Program-made: the position numbers and the translations under genes
Notes under the pieces: model-generated
Databases searched by the model: none
What the model was told of the DNA's origin: nothing
Seen by the model: only the letters and a program-made list of their open reading frames with translations
In this document: positions 16,169-25,834 of the stretch, one piece after another
How the letters are laid out: each line of letters begins with the position of its first letter
How positions within the stretch are numbered: position 1 is the first letter of the stretch
Source: Solirubrobacter pauli
Lineage (GTDB): Bacteria > Actinomycetota > Thermoleophilia > Solirubrobacterales > Solirubrobacteraceae
Assembly: GCF_003633755.1 (NCBI RefSeq)
Contig: NZ_RBIL01000002.1
Location: 558,001 to 622,000, forward strand
Length of the DNA: 64,000 nt
Reading direction: 5' to 3'

Positions 16169-18580
16169 GTGGACACCATCGCCCCGGGCACCGCGCTCGC
16201 TGGATACCGCATCGAGTCCCTCGCCGGTCGTGGCGGCATGGGCGTCGTCTATCGCGCTACGCAGGTCGCGCTCGGCCGGCCGGTGGCGCTCAAGCTGCTG
16301 ACGGCGGAGCTCGCCGACGACGAGGGGTTCCGCGCACGCTTCCGGCGCGAGTGGGAGACCGCGGCGGCGATCGACCATCCGAACGTGATTCCGCTGTACG
16401 AAGCGGGCGCGTCCGAGGACGGGCAGCTGTTCATCGCGATGCGGTTCGTCGAGGGCGTCGACCTCGCGTACCTGAGCGCGGACGGGCCGATGGGCGCCGA
16501 GCGCGCGGTGCGGCTGGTGGCGCAGATCGCGGCGGCGCTCGACGCGGCGCACGCCCGCGGGCTCGTGCACCGGGACGTCAAGCCGGCCAACGTGCTCGTC
16601 GGGCCGGGCGACCATGTGTACCTGACCGACTTCGGCCTCTCCCGCGAGGCGACGCAGACCCGGCTGACCCGTACCGGCCTGTTCGTCGGCTCGACCGACT
16701 ACGCCGCGCCCGAGCAGGTCCGCGGCGAGGCGACCGACGCCCGCACCGACGTCTACGCGCTCGGCTGCGTGCTCTTCCAGCTCCTGACGGGCGGCGTCCC
16801 GTTCGCGCGCAGCGGCGACATGGCGAAGATGTACGCCCACATCACCGAGCCGCCGCCGCTCGTCAGCGACACGCGGCCGGACCTCCCGGAGCTGGACGCG
16901 ATCGTCGAGCGTGCGATGGCCAAGGCCCCCGAGGACCGCTTCCAGTCGGCGGGCGCCCTCGCGGCCGCCGCCACCGCGGCCGTCCACGGCGGCACGTCCC
17001 GCCCCGGCTGGGACACCGCGCCGGTCGGCCTCGCCGCGCTCACCCCTTCGGCGGCCCGTCCGCTCGGCTCGACCGCCGGCTGGGCGGCCGGCCCGAGCCG
17101 GGCGACGAGCGCCGCCGTGGCGCCGATCCCGGCGGGCTTGGGCGAGCCCGCCGGGACCAGCGCGCCCCTCGCGGACGTGCCCGGCTCGCGCGCGCCGGCG
17201 AACGACGACCTCGCCCGCGCCGCGGCCGCCTGGGACGAGGCCGCGTACGGAGCGGCGGCCGCCCGCGCGATGGAGCGCGGCACGGCGCTGCCCGAGCCGG
17301 CGCCCCCGGTGTCGCGGATCGCGCCGGCGGACGATTCGCTGGCCGGTGCCGCGCTGGGGCGGTCGGCCCGTGCTGCGGCCGCGGTGTCGCGGATCGCGCC
17401 GGCGGACGATTCGCTGGCCGGTGCCGCGCTGGGGCGGCCGGCCCCTGCTGCGGCCGCGGTGTCGCGGGTCCCGGCCGCCGACGATTCGCTGGCCGGTGCC
17501 GCGTCGCGGTCGGCCGCCGACGACTCGTCGGCGCCGTCCGGCCGCGATCTCAGTGCGGTGACTAAAACGAGGCGTTCGTCGCGCATCATCGTCGGCGCTG
17601 CGCTGCCGCTCGTGCTGCTGGTCGGGATCGTGGTCGCCACCGTCGTCGCGGTCACGGCCGGCGACGACGCGTCGCGCGCGGCCGCGGTCGGCGCGGCCAC
17701 CGCCACCGCCACCGCCACGGCGAGTCCGACCCCGGCGCCCGCGGCCGCCGTCGAGACGATCGCCGTCGGGCAGCGCCCTGACGGCGTCGCGGTGTCGCGG
17801 GGTGAGGTGTTCGTCGCCAACCACGGCGGCGGCTCGCTCTCCACGATCGACCCCGAGACGAACGCCGCGAGCGCGCCGGTCGCGGTCGGCACGCGGCCCG
17901 ATCACGTGGCGGCCGGCAAGGGCGTCGTGTGGGCCGGCGTCGCGGGCGAGGACCGGATCGCGCGCTTCGAGGACGGCAAGCGCACGGCGAGCGTCGCCGT
18001 CGGCGATCGGCCCGAGGCGATCGCGCTCGGCAAGCAGCTGCTGTGGGTCGCCAACCGCAACGACGGCACGGTGAACCGGGTCGATCGGGCGGAGGCCGCG
18101 CTCGTCGGCGGCCCGATCGGGGTCGGCCGCGAACCGGCGGGCATCTTCGTCGGCCCCCGGTTCGTGTGGGTGACCAACGCGAAGGACGGCACCGTGAACC
18201 GGATCGATCCGAGCACCGCGCAGGTCGTCGGCGGCCCCATCCGCGTCGGGGCGAACCCGCGCGGCGTGGTCGAGACGACCACCGCGACGTGGGTCGCGAA
18301 CGCCGACGACGGCACCGTCACGCGACTCGACCGCCGGACCGGGAAGGTCATCGACACGATCACGGTCGGCTCACAGCCGCGTGAGCTCGCGCACGGGTTC
18401 GGCAGCGTGTGGGTGACCAACCACGACGACAACACCGTGACGCGCATCGACGAGCGGACCGGGCGGATCGAGGGCGCGCCGATCCCCGTGGGCGAGGGGC
18501 CGCTCGGAATCGCGGCGGGCGCGGGCGCCGTCTGGGTGGCCGACCACGAATCCTCCACCGTGACCCGCATCCGGCCGTAG
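16169..18580 (+). CDS. Ser/Thr protein kinase with extracellular beta-propeller
   Basis: About 803 aa PknB-like receptor kinase. Kinase domain about 10-275: Gly loop LAGRGGMGVVY, Lys42 in VALKLL, HRDVKPANVL with Asp136, DFG with Asp154, and an activation segment ending GSTDYAAPEQV. Next is a Pro/Ala-rich juxtamembrane stretch that includes three 25-residue repeats (381-455). One transmembrane helix lies near 472-496. The outside part (about 530-803) has seven repeats of the type VGxxPxGVA ... VWVANxxDGTVxRID, consistent with a seven-bladed YVTN/NHL-like propeller that could bind a ligand. The start GTG is uncertain; the frame is open back to 16085. Confidence 0.9.
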   Translation: MDTIAPGTALAGYRIESLAGRGGMGVVYRATQVALGRPVALKLLTAELADDEGFRARFRREWETAAAIDHPNVIPLYEAGASEDGQLFIAMRFVEGVDLAYLSADGPMGAERAVRLVAQIAAALDAAHARGLVHRDVKPANVLVGPGDHVYLTDFGLSREATQTRLTRTGLFVGSTDYAAPEQVRGEATDARTDVYALGCVLFQLLTGGVPFARSGDMAKMYAHITEPPPLVSDTRPDLPELDAIVERAMAKAPEDRFQSAGALAAAATAAVHGGTSRPGWDTAPVGLAALTPSAARPLGSTAGWAAGPSRATSAAVAPIPAGLGEPAGTSAPLADVPGSRAPANDDLARAAAAWDEAAYGAAAARAMERGTALPEPAPPVSRIAPADDSLAGAALGRSARAAAAVSRIAPADDSLAGAALGRPAPAAAAVSRVPAADDSLAGAASRSAADDSSAPSGRDLSAVTKTRRSSRIIVGAALPLVLLVGIVVATVVAVTAGDDASRAAAVGAATATATATASPTPAPAAAVETIAVGQRPDGVAVSRGEVFVANHGGGSLSTIDPETNAASAPVAVGTRPDHVAAGKGVVWAGVAGEDRIARFEDGKRTASVAVGDRPEAIALGKQLLWVANRNDGTVNRVDRAEAALVGGPIGVGREPAGIFVGPRFVWVTNAKDGTVNRIDPSTAQVVGGPIRVGANPRGVVETTTATWVANADDGTVTRLDRRTGKVIDTITVGSQPRELAHGFGSVWVTNHDDNTVTRIDERTGRIEGAPIPVGEGPLGIAAGAGAVWVADHESSTVTRIRP
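17309..17533 (+). repeat. Three 75-bp in-frame tandem repeats in the kinase gene
   Basis: Units start at 17309, 17384 and 17459, each encoding VSRxxxADDSLAGAA and an Ala-rich end. The third is diverged. They lie in the juxtamembrane linker and probably change its length by slippage or recombination. Confidence 0.85.
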
Positions 18581-18663
18581 CGCCGGGCGGCGGTCACCAC
18601 AGGCGTCTTCGACGATCCCGCCAGGGCCGGAATACGCCTGAGCCCGCCGGCGTCTAAGCCGGC

Positions 18664-20238
18664 ATGAAGCCGAAACTCCTCCTCCCGCTCGCGGCCGCGG
18701 CGCTGGTCCTCGGAGCGCCCGCAGCGGCCAACGCCGCCGTCACGCTCCAGGCCGCGCCCGGCACGCTGACGATCACCGGCGACGGCGCCGACGACAACGT
18801 GATCCTCGCGGTCAACGCCCAGGGCCAGCTCACCCACAACTTCGGGGCCACCAACGGCTTCTCCGACAACACCGACTTCGACGCGACCCAGCCGAACGCG
18901 CAGCCGATCGTCAGCGGGACGGTCGGCGTGGTGGCCAACCTCGGCGGCGGCAACGACGCCATCAACCTCTCCGCCGCGGACCTGAACAACTCGACGCTCA
19001 ACGGCGAGGCCGGCGACGACATCATCGTCGGCTCCGACAACGCCGACGCGATCAGCGGCGGCGACGGCAACGACCGCATCACCGGCTTCCGCGGCGGCGA
19101 CACGATCAACGGCGACGCCGGCAACGACGTGATGATCTGGAACAACGGCGACGGCACCGACTCGAACACGGGCGGCGGCGGCGTCGACGAGACCCAGGTC
19201 AACGCGAGTCAGGTGACGGACGGCATGACCGTCAAGGCCACGCCGACCGGCTTCCGCTTCGACCGCATCACCGCCGTCACGTTCGGCATCGACATCACCG
19301 ACGTCGACCGGCTCGCGATCAACGGCTTCGGCGGCAACGACACGCTGGTCACCGACCCGGGCGTGTCGCTGCCGATGGCGATCGACGGCGGCTCCGGCGA
19401 CGACGTGATCACCACCGGCGACGGCGCCGATGTCGTCAACGGTGGCGACGGCAACGACACGCTCAACGGCGCGGGCGGCGGCGACCGCCTGATCGGCGAC
19501 CGCGGCGGCGACACGTTCAATGGCGGCGAGGGCGACGACACCACCGTCTGGAACAACGGCGACGGCTCGGACCTGATGAACGGCGACAACGGCGTCGACC
19601 GCGTCGAGGTCAACCTCAGCGGCGCGGACGAGGTCTCCACGATCAGGCCCGAGAACGGCCGTGTCCGCTACGACCGCCTGACCCAGGTCGCGTTCAACCT
19701 CAGCATCGCCGGCGCCGAGTTCTTCGAGCTCAACGCGCTCGGCGGCAACGACACGCTGACCGCCTCGCCCGGCACCGGCCTGCCGATCGTCGCGGACGGC
19801 GGCGCCGGCGACGACGTCTTCAACGTGCGCGACGCCGCCGCGGGCCATTTCTTCGGCGGCTCCGGCACCGACCGCGCGGTCGTCGACGCCGTGGACACGA
19901 CGGTCGACGTCGAGTCCGTCGACGCGCCGAAGCCCGCCCCGGCACCGTCGCCCGGCGCCGGCAAGGTCGTCGGCAAGACCGCCAAGGTCAAGCGGGGCGC
20001 CGCCGCCGTCAAGCTCAGCTGCCCCGCCGGCAGCGCGGGCTGCACGGGCACCGTGACCCTCACGCTCAAGGCGAAGCGGATCGGCCGCGCCGCCTACACG
20101 CTGAAGGCGGGCGAGACGAAGACGATCAAGGTGAAGGTCTCCAAGAAGCCGTCCAAGCGCAAGCCGCTCAGCGTCAACGCCCGCGTCTCGAGCGCGGCCG
20201 GGAAGGACGTGCAGGCGAAGCTCAAGCTGGTGCTTTGA
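18664..20238 (+). CDS. Secreted RTX-like calcium-binding repeat protein
   Basis: 524 aa. The signal peptide is MKPKLLLPLAAAALVLGAP with probable cleavage after ANA near residue 24. The body carries hemolysin-type nonapeptide repeats (SGGDGNDRITG, NGGDGNDTLNGAGGGDRL, NGGEGDDTTVW) that form calcium-binding beta-rolls. Blocks such as ITGFRGGDTINGD and LIGDRGGDTFNGG alternate with spacer segments. The last 95 residues (SCPAGSAGCTGTVTLTLKAKR onward) form a Lys-rich Ig-like domain with one Cys pair. Likely a surface or matrix protein. No type I secretion genes are nearby, and the Sec signal argues against that route. Confidence 0.85.
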   Translation: MKPKLLLPLAAAALVLGAPAAANAAVTLQAAPGTLTITGDGADDNVILAVNAQGQLTHNFGATNGFSDNTDFDATQPNAQPIVSGTVGVVANLGGGNDAINLSAADLNNSTLNGEAGDDIIVGSDNADAISGGDGNDRITGFRGGDTINGDAGNDVMIWNNGDGTDSNTGGGGVDETQVNASQVTDGMTVKATPTGFRFDRITAVTFGIDITDVDRLAINGFGGNDTLVTDPGVSLPMAIDGGSGDDVITTGDGADVVNGGDGNDTLNGAGGGDRLIGDRGGDTFNGGEGDDTTVWNNGDGSDLMNGDNGVDRVEVNLSGADEVSTIRPENGRVRYDRLTQVAFNLSIAGAEFFELNALGGNDTLTASPGTGLPIVADGGAGDDVFNVRDAAAGHFFGGSGTDRAVVDAVDTTVDVESVDAPKPAPAPSPGAGKVVGKTAKVKRGAAAVKLSCPAGSAGCTGTVTLTLKAKRIGRAAYTLKAGETKTIKVKVSKKPSKRKPLSVNARVSSAAGKDVQAKLKLVL

Positions 20239-20246
20239 TGTAGCGC

Positions 20247-21458
20247 ATGCAGGATCTGGACCGCCGCGGACTGGCCACCCTCGCAGGTGGCCACGCCGCG
20301 GCGGATCTGTGCCAGGGGTCGATCCCGGCCCTGATCCCGTTCTTGGTCTCGCAGCGCGGCTACTCGTTCGGCGCCGCGGGCGCGCTGCTCCTGGTGGTCA
20401 CGATCGGCTCCTCGATCATCCAGCCGGTGTTTGGCGCGCTCAGCGACCGCCTCCAGCTCGCGTGGCTGATGCCGGTCGGCGTCGCGCTCGCCGCGGTCGG
20501 GATCGCGGGCGCCGGGGTGGCGGACAGCTTCGCGCTCACCTGCGTGCTGGTCGGGCTCGGCGGCCTCGGGGTCGCCGCCTTCCACCCGGAGGGCGCGCGG
20601 TACGCGAACTACGCCTCGGGCTCGCGCCGCGGCACCGGGATGAGCCTGTTCAGCGTCGGCGGGAACACCGGCTTCGCGCTCGCGCCCGTCCTGATCACGC
20701 CCGCCGTGCTCGCGGTCGGCCTCAACGGCACGCTGATCGTGGCCGTGCTGCCAGCGGTCGCGGCGGTGCTCCTGGCCTTCGAGCTGCCGCACCTGAAGGC
20801 GCGCAGCGCCTCGGCCGCGCAGAAGGTCGCGGCCGGGAAGGCCGACCACTCAAGCGACCAGTGGGGCGCCTTCAGCACGCTGGCCGGCGTCGTCTCGATC
20901 CGCTCCGGGATCTACTTCGGCCTGCAGTCGTTCGCACCCCTGTGGCTCATCCACACCTACGGGTTCAGCGAGGCGAGCGGTAACACGGCGCTCGCCGCGA
21001 TGCTGTTCGCGGGTGCGGTCGGGACGCTCGTCGGCGGCCGGCTCGTCGACCGGATCGGGCGCCGCAAGGTGCTGGTCGGCTCGATCGTCGCCCAGATCCC
21101 GCTGCTGACGGCGTTCATGGTCGCGCCGAACGGCGTCGTCGCCGGGATCGTGCTGGCCGGGATCGGCTTCGTGACCGTGATGTCGTTCAGCGTGTCCGTG
21201 GTGATGGGGCAGGAGTACCTGCCGAGCCGGCTGGGGATCGCGTCCGGCGTCACGCTCGGGTTCTCGATCGGCGTCGGCGGCGTGTTCGCGGCGCTGTTCG
21301 GCACGGTCGCCGACCACGCTGGGCTCGAGACCGTGATGTGGATCGTCGCGGCGCTGCCGCTCGCGGGGCTGGCGCTCGCGCTCACGTTGCCGCTGACCGC
21401 GATGGAAGCGCGGATCAGCCGCCCAACACCCGCTGCGACAGCCAGAACAGGCCGATAG
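20247..21458 (+). CDS. MFS transporter, fosmidomycin-resistance (Fsr)-like
   Basis: 403 aa, 12 predicted helices. The N-terminus GGHAAADLCQGSIPALIPFLV and the motif GLGVAAFHPEGARYANYASG resemble the Fsr subfamily, which exports fosmidomycin and related compounds. The actual substrate is unknown. It starts 8 bp after the RTX-like gene, so cotranscription is possible. Its 3' end overlaps the convergent HupE-like gene by 44 bp. Confidence 0.87.
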   Translation: MQDLDRRGLATLAGGHAAADLCQGSIPALIPFLVSQRGYSFGAAGALLLVVTIGSSIIQPVFGALSDRLQLAWLMPVGVALAAVGIAGAGVADSFALTCVLVGLGGLGVAAFHPEGARYANYASGSRRGTGMSLFSVGGNTGFALAPVLITPAVLAVGLNGTLIVAVLPAVAAVLLAFELPHLKARSASAAQKVAAGKADHSSDQWGAFSTLAGVVSIRSGIYFGLQSFAPLWLIHTYGFSEASGNTALAAMLFAGAVGTLVGGRLVDRIGRRKVLVGSIVAQIPLLTAFMVAPNGVVAGIVLAGIGFVTVMSFSVSVVMGQEYLPSRLGIASGVTLGFSIGVGGVFAALFGTVADHAGLETVMWIVAALPLAGLALALTLPLTAMEARISRPTPAATARTGR

Positions 21459-22395
21459 CGGCGGCGGCGGACCCCGCCGACGCGTGCGCGAGCTTGGACC
21501 ACTCGAAGCGGCGCGACCACAGCAGCAGCGGGAACACGACGGCGATGATCAGCGCTTGCCCGACCTCGATGCCGACGTTGAACCCGATCAGGGCGCTGAC
21601 GATCGGCGTGCCGCCCGGGAACGTCACCGCGCCCGCGAACCCGAGCCCGTGCAGGAGGCCGAACAGGAACACGACGATCAGCTTGCGGTCGTTCTCCACG
21701 CCCAGCACCTGCATCGCCGCCACGTAGACGATCGACGCGGCGATCAGCGGCTCGACGACCTCGCTCGGGGCGTCGACCACGCCGAGGACCGCGAGCGCGA
21801 GCGTCACGGAGTGCGCGACGGTGAACGTCGTGCCGAGCTTGACCACGTCGCGGAAGGTCTTCGCGCCCAGCAGCAGGATCACGAGGAAGACGACGTGGTC
21901 CCAGCCTCCCACGATGTGCTCGACGCCCTCCTCGACGAAGTGCAGGAAGGACGGCGGGTCGTCGGCGCGCAGCACCAGGTTGTCCGGGTCGAACAGGAAC
22001 GTGCCCGTCTGGCCGCCGAGCTCGAAGCGCGCGAGGCTCTCGTTCGGGACGGCGTTGCGGACCGCGAACGGCCCCGACGCGCTCTCGCAGTCGTAGGCGA
22101 GCACGAGCCGCAGGTAGGCGACGCCGCCGCGCCGCTCCGGCGAGAAGCCCTTCAGCGCGCCGGCACAGCGGACGCCGTCGCTGGAGACGCGCACCCGGGG
22201 CAGCAGGTAGGCGGACAACGCCGCCTGGTCCTTGCCGTCGGCCAGCGTGTACAGCGCCTCCTCCTCGAGCCCGAGCACGTAGTCGACCCGGTGCCCGTCC
22301 TGCACGATGTCGTGGTAGCCCTGCGTCGTGAAGTGCGCCGAGGCGCTGGACGGGAAGAGCAGCACCAGGGCGGCGAGCAACAGGAGGCGTTTCAT
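21415..22395 (-). CDS. HupE/UreJ-like membrane protein, copy 1
   Basis: 326 aa of the HupE_UreJ_2 type. A signal peptide (MKRLLLLAALVLLFPSSASA) precedes an external domain of about 125 residues. The membrane part begins at EGVEHIVGGWDHVVFLVILL, with a second His motif FTVAHSVTLALAVLG and a third GLLHGLGFAGAV. These His/Asp positions are the likely metal ligands. HupE-type proteins are linked to nickel or cobalt uptake, and the neighbouring NikA-like operon supports this. It diverges from that operon (120 bp between starts). Confidence 0.85.
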   Translation of the reverse strand: MKRLLLLAALVLLFPSSASAHFTTQGYHDIVQDGHRVDYVLGLEEEALYTLADGKDQAALSAYLLPRVRVSSDGVRCAGALKGFSPERRGGVAYLRLVLAYDCESASGPFAVRNAVPNESLARFELGGQTGTFLFDPDNLVLRADDPPSFLHFVEEGVEHIVGGWDHVVFLVILLLGAKTFRDVVKLGTTFTVAHSVTLALAVLGVVDAPSEVVEPLIAASIVYVAAMQVLGVENDRKLIVVFLFGLLHGLGFAGAVTFPGGTPIVSALIGFNVGIEVGQALIIAVVFPLLLWSRRFEWSKLAHASAGSAAAAIGLFWLSQRVLGG

Positions 22396-22431
22396 GGCGG
22401 CCCGCAGTTGATCACCTGATCGGCCGGACGG

Positions 22432-22440
22432 CTGTTACCG
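22432..22440 (-). promoter_or_regulatory. Shared HupE upstream element, site 1
   Basis: CGGTAACAG on the minus strand, 36 nt before the ATG of HupE copy 1. The same 9-mer lies 35 nt before HupE copy 2. It sits in the divergent region shared with the NikA-like gene. Confidence 0.4.
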
Positions 22441-22515
22441 AGTTGATAATCCCATCTCGCGTTCACACGATGCTCACGAGTTGCCGTTCGGCGGAGGCTG
22501 GACTGGGGCATCGTC

Positions 22516-24060
22516 ATGCGCCCTCACGTCCTTCTCATCGCCGTCGCCGCGCTCGTCCTGGCGGGCTGCGGAGCCACCAACTCGTCCTCCGACGGCGGCT
22601 CGCCGCGGGCGGCGACGGCGGGTGCGGACACCGTCCGCGTCGCCGTCGGCCAGCGCGCGGGCAACCTGGACCCGCACGACTACGCCGGGCAGTTCTACGT
22701 CCAGGACCTGCTGTTCGAGGGGCTGGTCAAGTACGCGAAGGACGGCGAGATCGAGCCCGGCCTGGCCGAGTCGTGGGAGGTCGCCGAGGACGGCACGACG
22801 TACACCTTCACGCTGCGGGAAGGCGTGACCTTCACCGACGGCACGCCGGTCGACGCGGCCGCGGTCGAGTGGAACTTCAAGCGCTGGGCCGGCAAGGAGG
22901 ACACCGAGTGGCTCGGCCTGTCACGCGCCTTCAAGGCGATGAAGGTCGTGGACGTGCGGACGTTCGCGCTCGAGCTGTCGCAGCCGTACCCGCCGGCGCT
23001 GCAGGAGCTCGCCTACGTCCGTCCGGTGCGGCTGCTGAGCCCGAAGTCGGTCGACGCCGAGGGCCTGTACGTCAAGCCGGTCGGCACGGGCCCGTGGGTG
23101 CTCGAGCACTCCGACCGCAACGGCGCCGCGTTCACGCGCAACGAACGCTACTGGGGCGACAAGCCCTCACATGCCCGGCTCGAGCTGGACGTCATCCCGG
23201 ACGCGCAGACGCGCCTGAGCGCCCTGCGCGCGGGTGACGTGGACGTCATCGGCGGCGAGTTCACCGCGCCGCTGACGCCGCGCAACGCGCTCGCGCTGAG
23301 GAAGGCCTCGAACGTGAAGCTCGTCACCGAGACCGGCACGGGCACGCTCATCCTCGGCTTCAACGAGGCCAAGGCGCCGTTCGACGACCAGCGCCTGCGC
23401 GCGGCGGTCAACAAGATGATCGACCGCAAGGCGATCGCCAAGGCCCTGTACTTCGGCTTCGGCGAGCCCGCCGGCAACCTGTTCCCGGATTCGGTCCCGC
23501 TGTCCGGCGCGCGGCAGGCGATCCCGCCGGTGGACAAGGCCGCGGCCGCTGCGCTGGTCAAGGAGGCCGGCTACGGGCCCGAGAAGCCGCTGAAGGTCAC
23601 GCTGCTCACGTCCGAGGACGCGATCCCCGGCGGTCGCGCGATGGGCGAGGTGATCCAGAGCGCGCTGAAGGAGATCGGCATCGCGGTCGAGGTCCGGCTC
23701 GTGGACCACGCGACGCGCCACAAGGAGATCGCCAAGCGCGCCTACGACCTCGCGTTCTACGCCACCTACGCCGCGCCCTACGACCCGTACGGCTCGTTCG
23801 GCGCGGTGTTCGACAGCCGCACGGAGATCGGCGTCGACGGGAAGATCTTCATGGACGCGAAGACGCTGGATCCGCTGATCGACACGGCGTTCGCGGCCAC
23901 CGGCGACGAGCGCGAGCCCGCGTTCGAGGCGATCTACACCTACCTGCGCGAGCAGGAGGCGTTCGTCCCGCTCGTGTACACGCAGCGGATCTGGGCGCAC
24001 GGCGACGACGTGGCCCAGCTGAGGCTGCCCGCGACCGAGTACGAGCTGCCGGTCCGCTGA
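22516..24060 (+). CDS. nikA: ABC transporter substrate-binding lipoprotein, NikA-like
   Basis: 514 aa family 5 (peptide/nickel) binding protein. The lipobox is VLAGCG (Cys near residue 18). Several stretches recall E. coli NikA: LFEGLVKYAKDGEIEPGLAESW, ALQELAYVRPVRLLSP, GTGPWVLEHS, RNERYWGDKPSHARL and AAPYDPYGSF. This likeness is from memory, so nickel rather than peptide transport is a supported inference. It is the first gene of a five-gene operon with 1-16 nt overlaps, flanked on both sides by HupE/UreJ-like genes. Confidence 0.8.
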   Translation: MRPHVLLIAVAALVLAGCGATNSSSDGGSPRAATAGADTVRVAVGQRAGNLDPHDYAGQFYVQDLLFEGLVKYAKDGEIEPGLAESWEVAEDGTTYTFTLREGVTFTDGTPVDAAAVEWNFKRWAGKEDTEWLGLSRAFKAMKVVDVRTFALELSQPYPPALQELAYVRPVRLLSPKSVDAEGLYVKPVGTGPWVLEHSDRNGAAFTRNERYWGDKPSHARLELDVIPDAQTRLSALRAGDVDVIGGEFTAPLTPRNALALRKASNVKLVTETGTGTLILGFNEAKAPFDDQRLRAAVNKMIDRKAIAKALYFGFGEPAGNLFPDSVPLSGARQAIPPVDKAAAAALVKEAGYGPEKPLKVTLLTSEDAIPGGRAMGEVIQSALKEIGIAVEVRLVDHATRHKEIAKRAYDLAFYATYAAPYDPYGSFGAVFDSRTEIGVDGKIFMDAKTLDPLIDTAFAATGDEREPAFEAIYTYLREQEAFVPLVYTQRIWAHGDDVAQLRLPATEYELPVR

Positions 24061-25007
24061 TGGCGCGCTTCATCGCCCGCCGGATCGCGACCGCGGTGCT
24101 GGTGCTCGCGGTCGCATCCGTCGCCGTCTTCACCCTGGTGACGCTCGCCCCGGGCGATCCCGCGCAGATCGTCGCCGAGCGGCGCTCGTTCGGCGCCGAC
24201 CGCGAGATGGTGGAGCGCGTCCGCGCGGAGCTCGGCCTGGACCGTCCGCTGCCGGTCCGCTACCTCGACTGGCTGGGGGACGTCGCCCGCGGCGACCTGG
24301 GCACGTCGCTGCGCACCAACGGCGAGATCTGGGCCGAGCTGCGCGAGCGCACGCCGACGACCGCCCTGCTCGTGATCGGGGCCACGCTCTTCGCCCTGCT
24401 CGCGGGCGCCGGCGCGGGCGTGCTGGGCGCGCTCTTCCCGAGCGGCCTGCACGACCGGCTCTCGCGCGCCACCGCGCTCGCCGCGGTCTCGATCCCCAGC
24501 TTCTACCTCGGCGCGCTGCTCGTGCTGCTGTTCGCGGTCACGCTGCGGTGGCTGCCGGCGGAGGGCGTGAGCGGGCCCAGCTCGTGGCTGCTGCCGTGCG
24601 TCACGCTCGGCCTGGCGAGCGGCGCCGTGCTCTCGCGCGTGGTCCGCGTCGGACTGGCCGAGGCCGTGTCGTCGCGCTACGTCACCACGGCGATCAGCCG
24701 CGGTCGCTCGCGCCGCCGGACCGTCCTGCGCGACGCGCTGCCCAACGTCGCCGTGCCGACGCTGACCGCGCTCGCCACGCAGGTCGGCGTGATCATCACC
24801 GGTGCGATCGTCGTGGAGGCCGTGTTCTCGTGGCAGGGCGCGGCGATCTACTTCCTCGAGGCGGTCAAGTTCCGCGACTTCCCGGTGTTGCAGGCGTGGC
24901 TGCTGCTGTTCGCCGCGCTGTTCGTGACCATCAACACGGTCGTGGACATCGCCACGCGGGCGATCGACCCGCGGCTGCGGCGCGCGGTCGCGGAGGGGCT
25001 GGCGTGA
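24060..25007 (+). CDS. ABC transporter permease, NikB/DppB type
   Basis: 315 aa inner-membrane permease. The N-terminus MARFIARRIATAVLVLAVAS and the LAPGDPAQIVAERR loop are typical of DppB/NikB. About six helices follow, with the cytoplasmic EAA-like loop around LAEAVSSRYVTTAISRGRSR and VLRDALPNVAVPTLTAL. The ATG overlaps the stop of the binding-protein gene by 1 nt. It should pair with the next permease as the channel. Confidence 0.92.
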   Translation: MARFIARRIATAVLVLAVASVAVFTLVTLAPGDPAQIVAERRSFGADREMVERVRAELGLDRPLPVRYLDWLGDVARGDLGTSLRTNGEIWAELRERTPTTALLVIGATLFALLAGAGAGVLGALFPSGLHDRLSRATALAAVSIPSFYLGALLVLLFAVTLRWLPAEGVSGPSSWLLPCVTLGLASGAVLSRVVRVGLAEAVSSRYVTTAISRGRSRRRTVLRDALPNVAVPTLTALATQVGVIITGAIVVEAVFSWQGAAIYFLEAVKFRDFPVLQAWLLLFAALFVTINTVVDIATRAIDPRLRRAVAEGLA

Positions 25008-25834
25008 GAGGCGTGCTGGTGATCGTGGCGAGCTTCGCCCTGCTCGCGCTGCTCGGGCCTGAGCTGGCGCCGTACGCGCCGGACCACACGGACCTCGACG
25101 CGGTGCTCGAAGGGCCGAGCGCGGCGCACCTACTCGGCACCGACGACCTCGGGCGCGACACGCTCTCGCGGCTGCTGCACGCCGCGCGCACGTCGCTAAC
25201 TGCGGTCGCGCTCGTGCTGGCCGGGGCGCTGGGCTTCGGCGTGCTGGTCGGCTCGATCGCCGCCCTGCGCGGCGGGATCGTCGACGAGGTGCTGATGCGC
25301 ATCACCGACGTCGCGCTGGCGATCCCGAACCTGGTGACCGCGCTCGCGATCCTCGGCTTCCTCGGTCCGGGCGTGACCAACATGGTGCTGGCCCTGATGC
25401 TGGCCGCGTGGCCCGCCTACGCACGGCTCTCGCGCACGCTGATCGTCTCCGTCCATCGCCGGCCGTACATCGAGGCCGTCCAGCTGATGGGCGCGCGGCG
25501 CAGTTGGATCCTGCGCAAGCACCTGATCCCGGCGGCGCTCGGGCCGGTGCTCGTCTACGCGACCGCGGACGCGGGGTTCATCGTCGTCTCGGTCGCCACG
25601 CTCAGCTTCCTCGGCCTGGGGGTGCAGCCGCCGACGCCCGAGTGGGGGCAGATGCTCGTCGCCGGGCTGCCGTTCATGGAGACGAGCCCCGGTCTCGTGA
25701 TCTTCCCGGGGCTGGCGCTCACCCTGCTCGTCATCGGCTTCAACCTCGCGGGGGAGCGCGTGGCGCTGGACCGCGTGCCGCGTCCGCTCTCCCGGCGCCG
25801 GCTCGTCCGCCGGCGCGCGGAGGCGCTGGCGTGA
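25004..25834 (+). CDS. ABC transporter permease, NikC/DppC type
   Basis: 276 aa. It contains the characteristic HLLGTDDLGRDTLSRLLHAAR segment after helix 1 and the EAA loop RPYIEAVQLMGARRSWILRKHL with IPAALGPVLVY. The start is GTG 25004 (GTGA overlap with the upstream gene); the open frame extends further upstream but only as an overlap with the previous permease. The C-terminus overlaps the next gene by 4 nt. Confidence 0.92.
   Translation: MRGVLVIVASFALLALLGPELAPYAPDHTDLDAVLEGPSAAHLLGTDDLGRDTLSRLLHAARTSLTAVALVLAGALGFGVLVGSIAALRGGIVDEVLMRITDVALAIPNLVTALAILGFLGPGVTNMVLALMLAAWPAYARLSRTLIVSVHRRPYIEAVQLMGARRSWILRKHLIPAALGPVLVYATADAGFIVVSVATLSFLGLGVQPPTPEWGQMLVAGLPFMETSPGLVIFPGLALTLLVIGFNLAGERVALDRVPRPLSRRRLVRRRAEALA

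Noticed and set aside
17902-19848. Long minus-strand frame opposite the propeller and RTX-like genes
   Set aside because: Val/Asp/Arg-rich shadow of repeated GGxGxD codons with no domain, start signal or neighbour support.
22396-22515. NikR operator between HupE copy 1 and the NikA-like gene
   Set aside because: No GTATGA-N16-TCATAC type repeat could be found.
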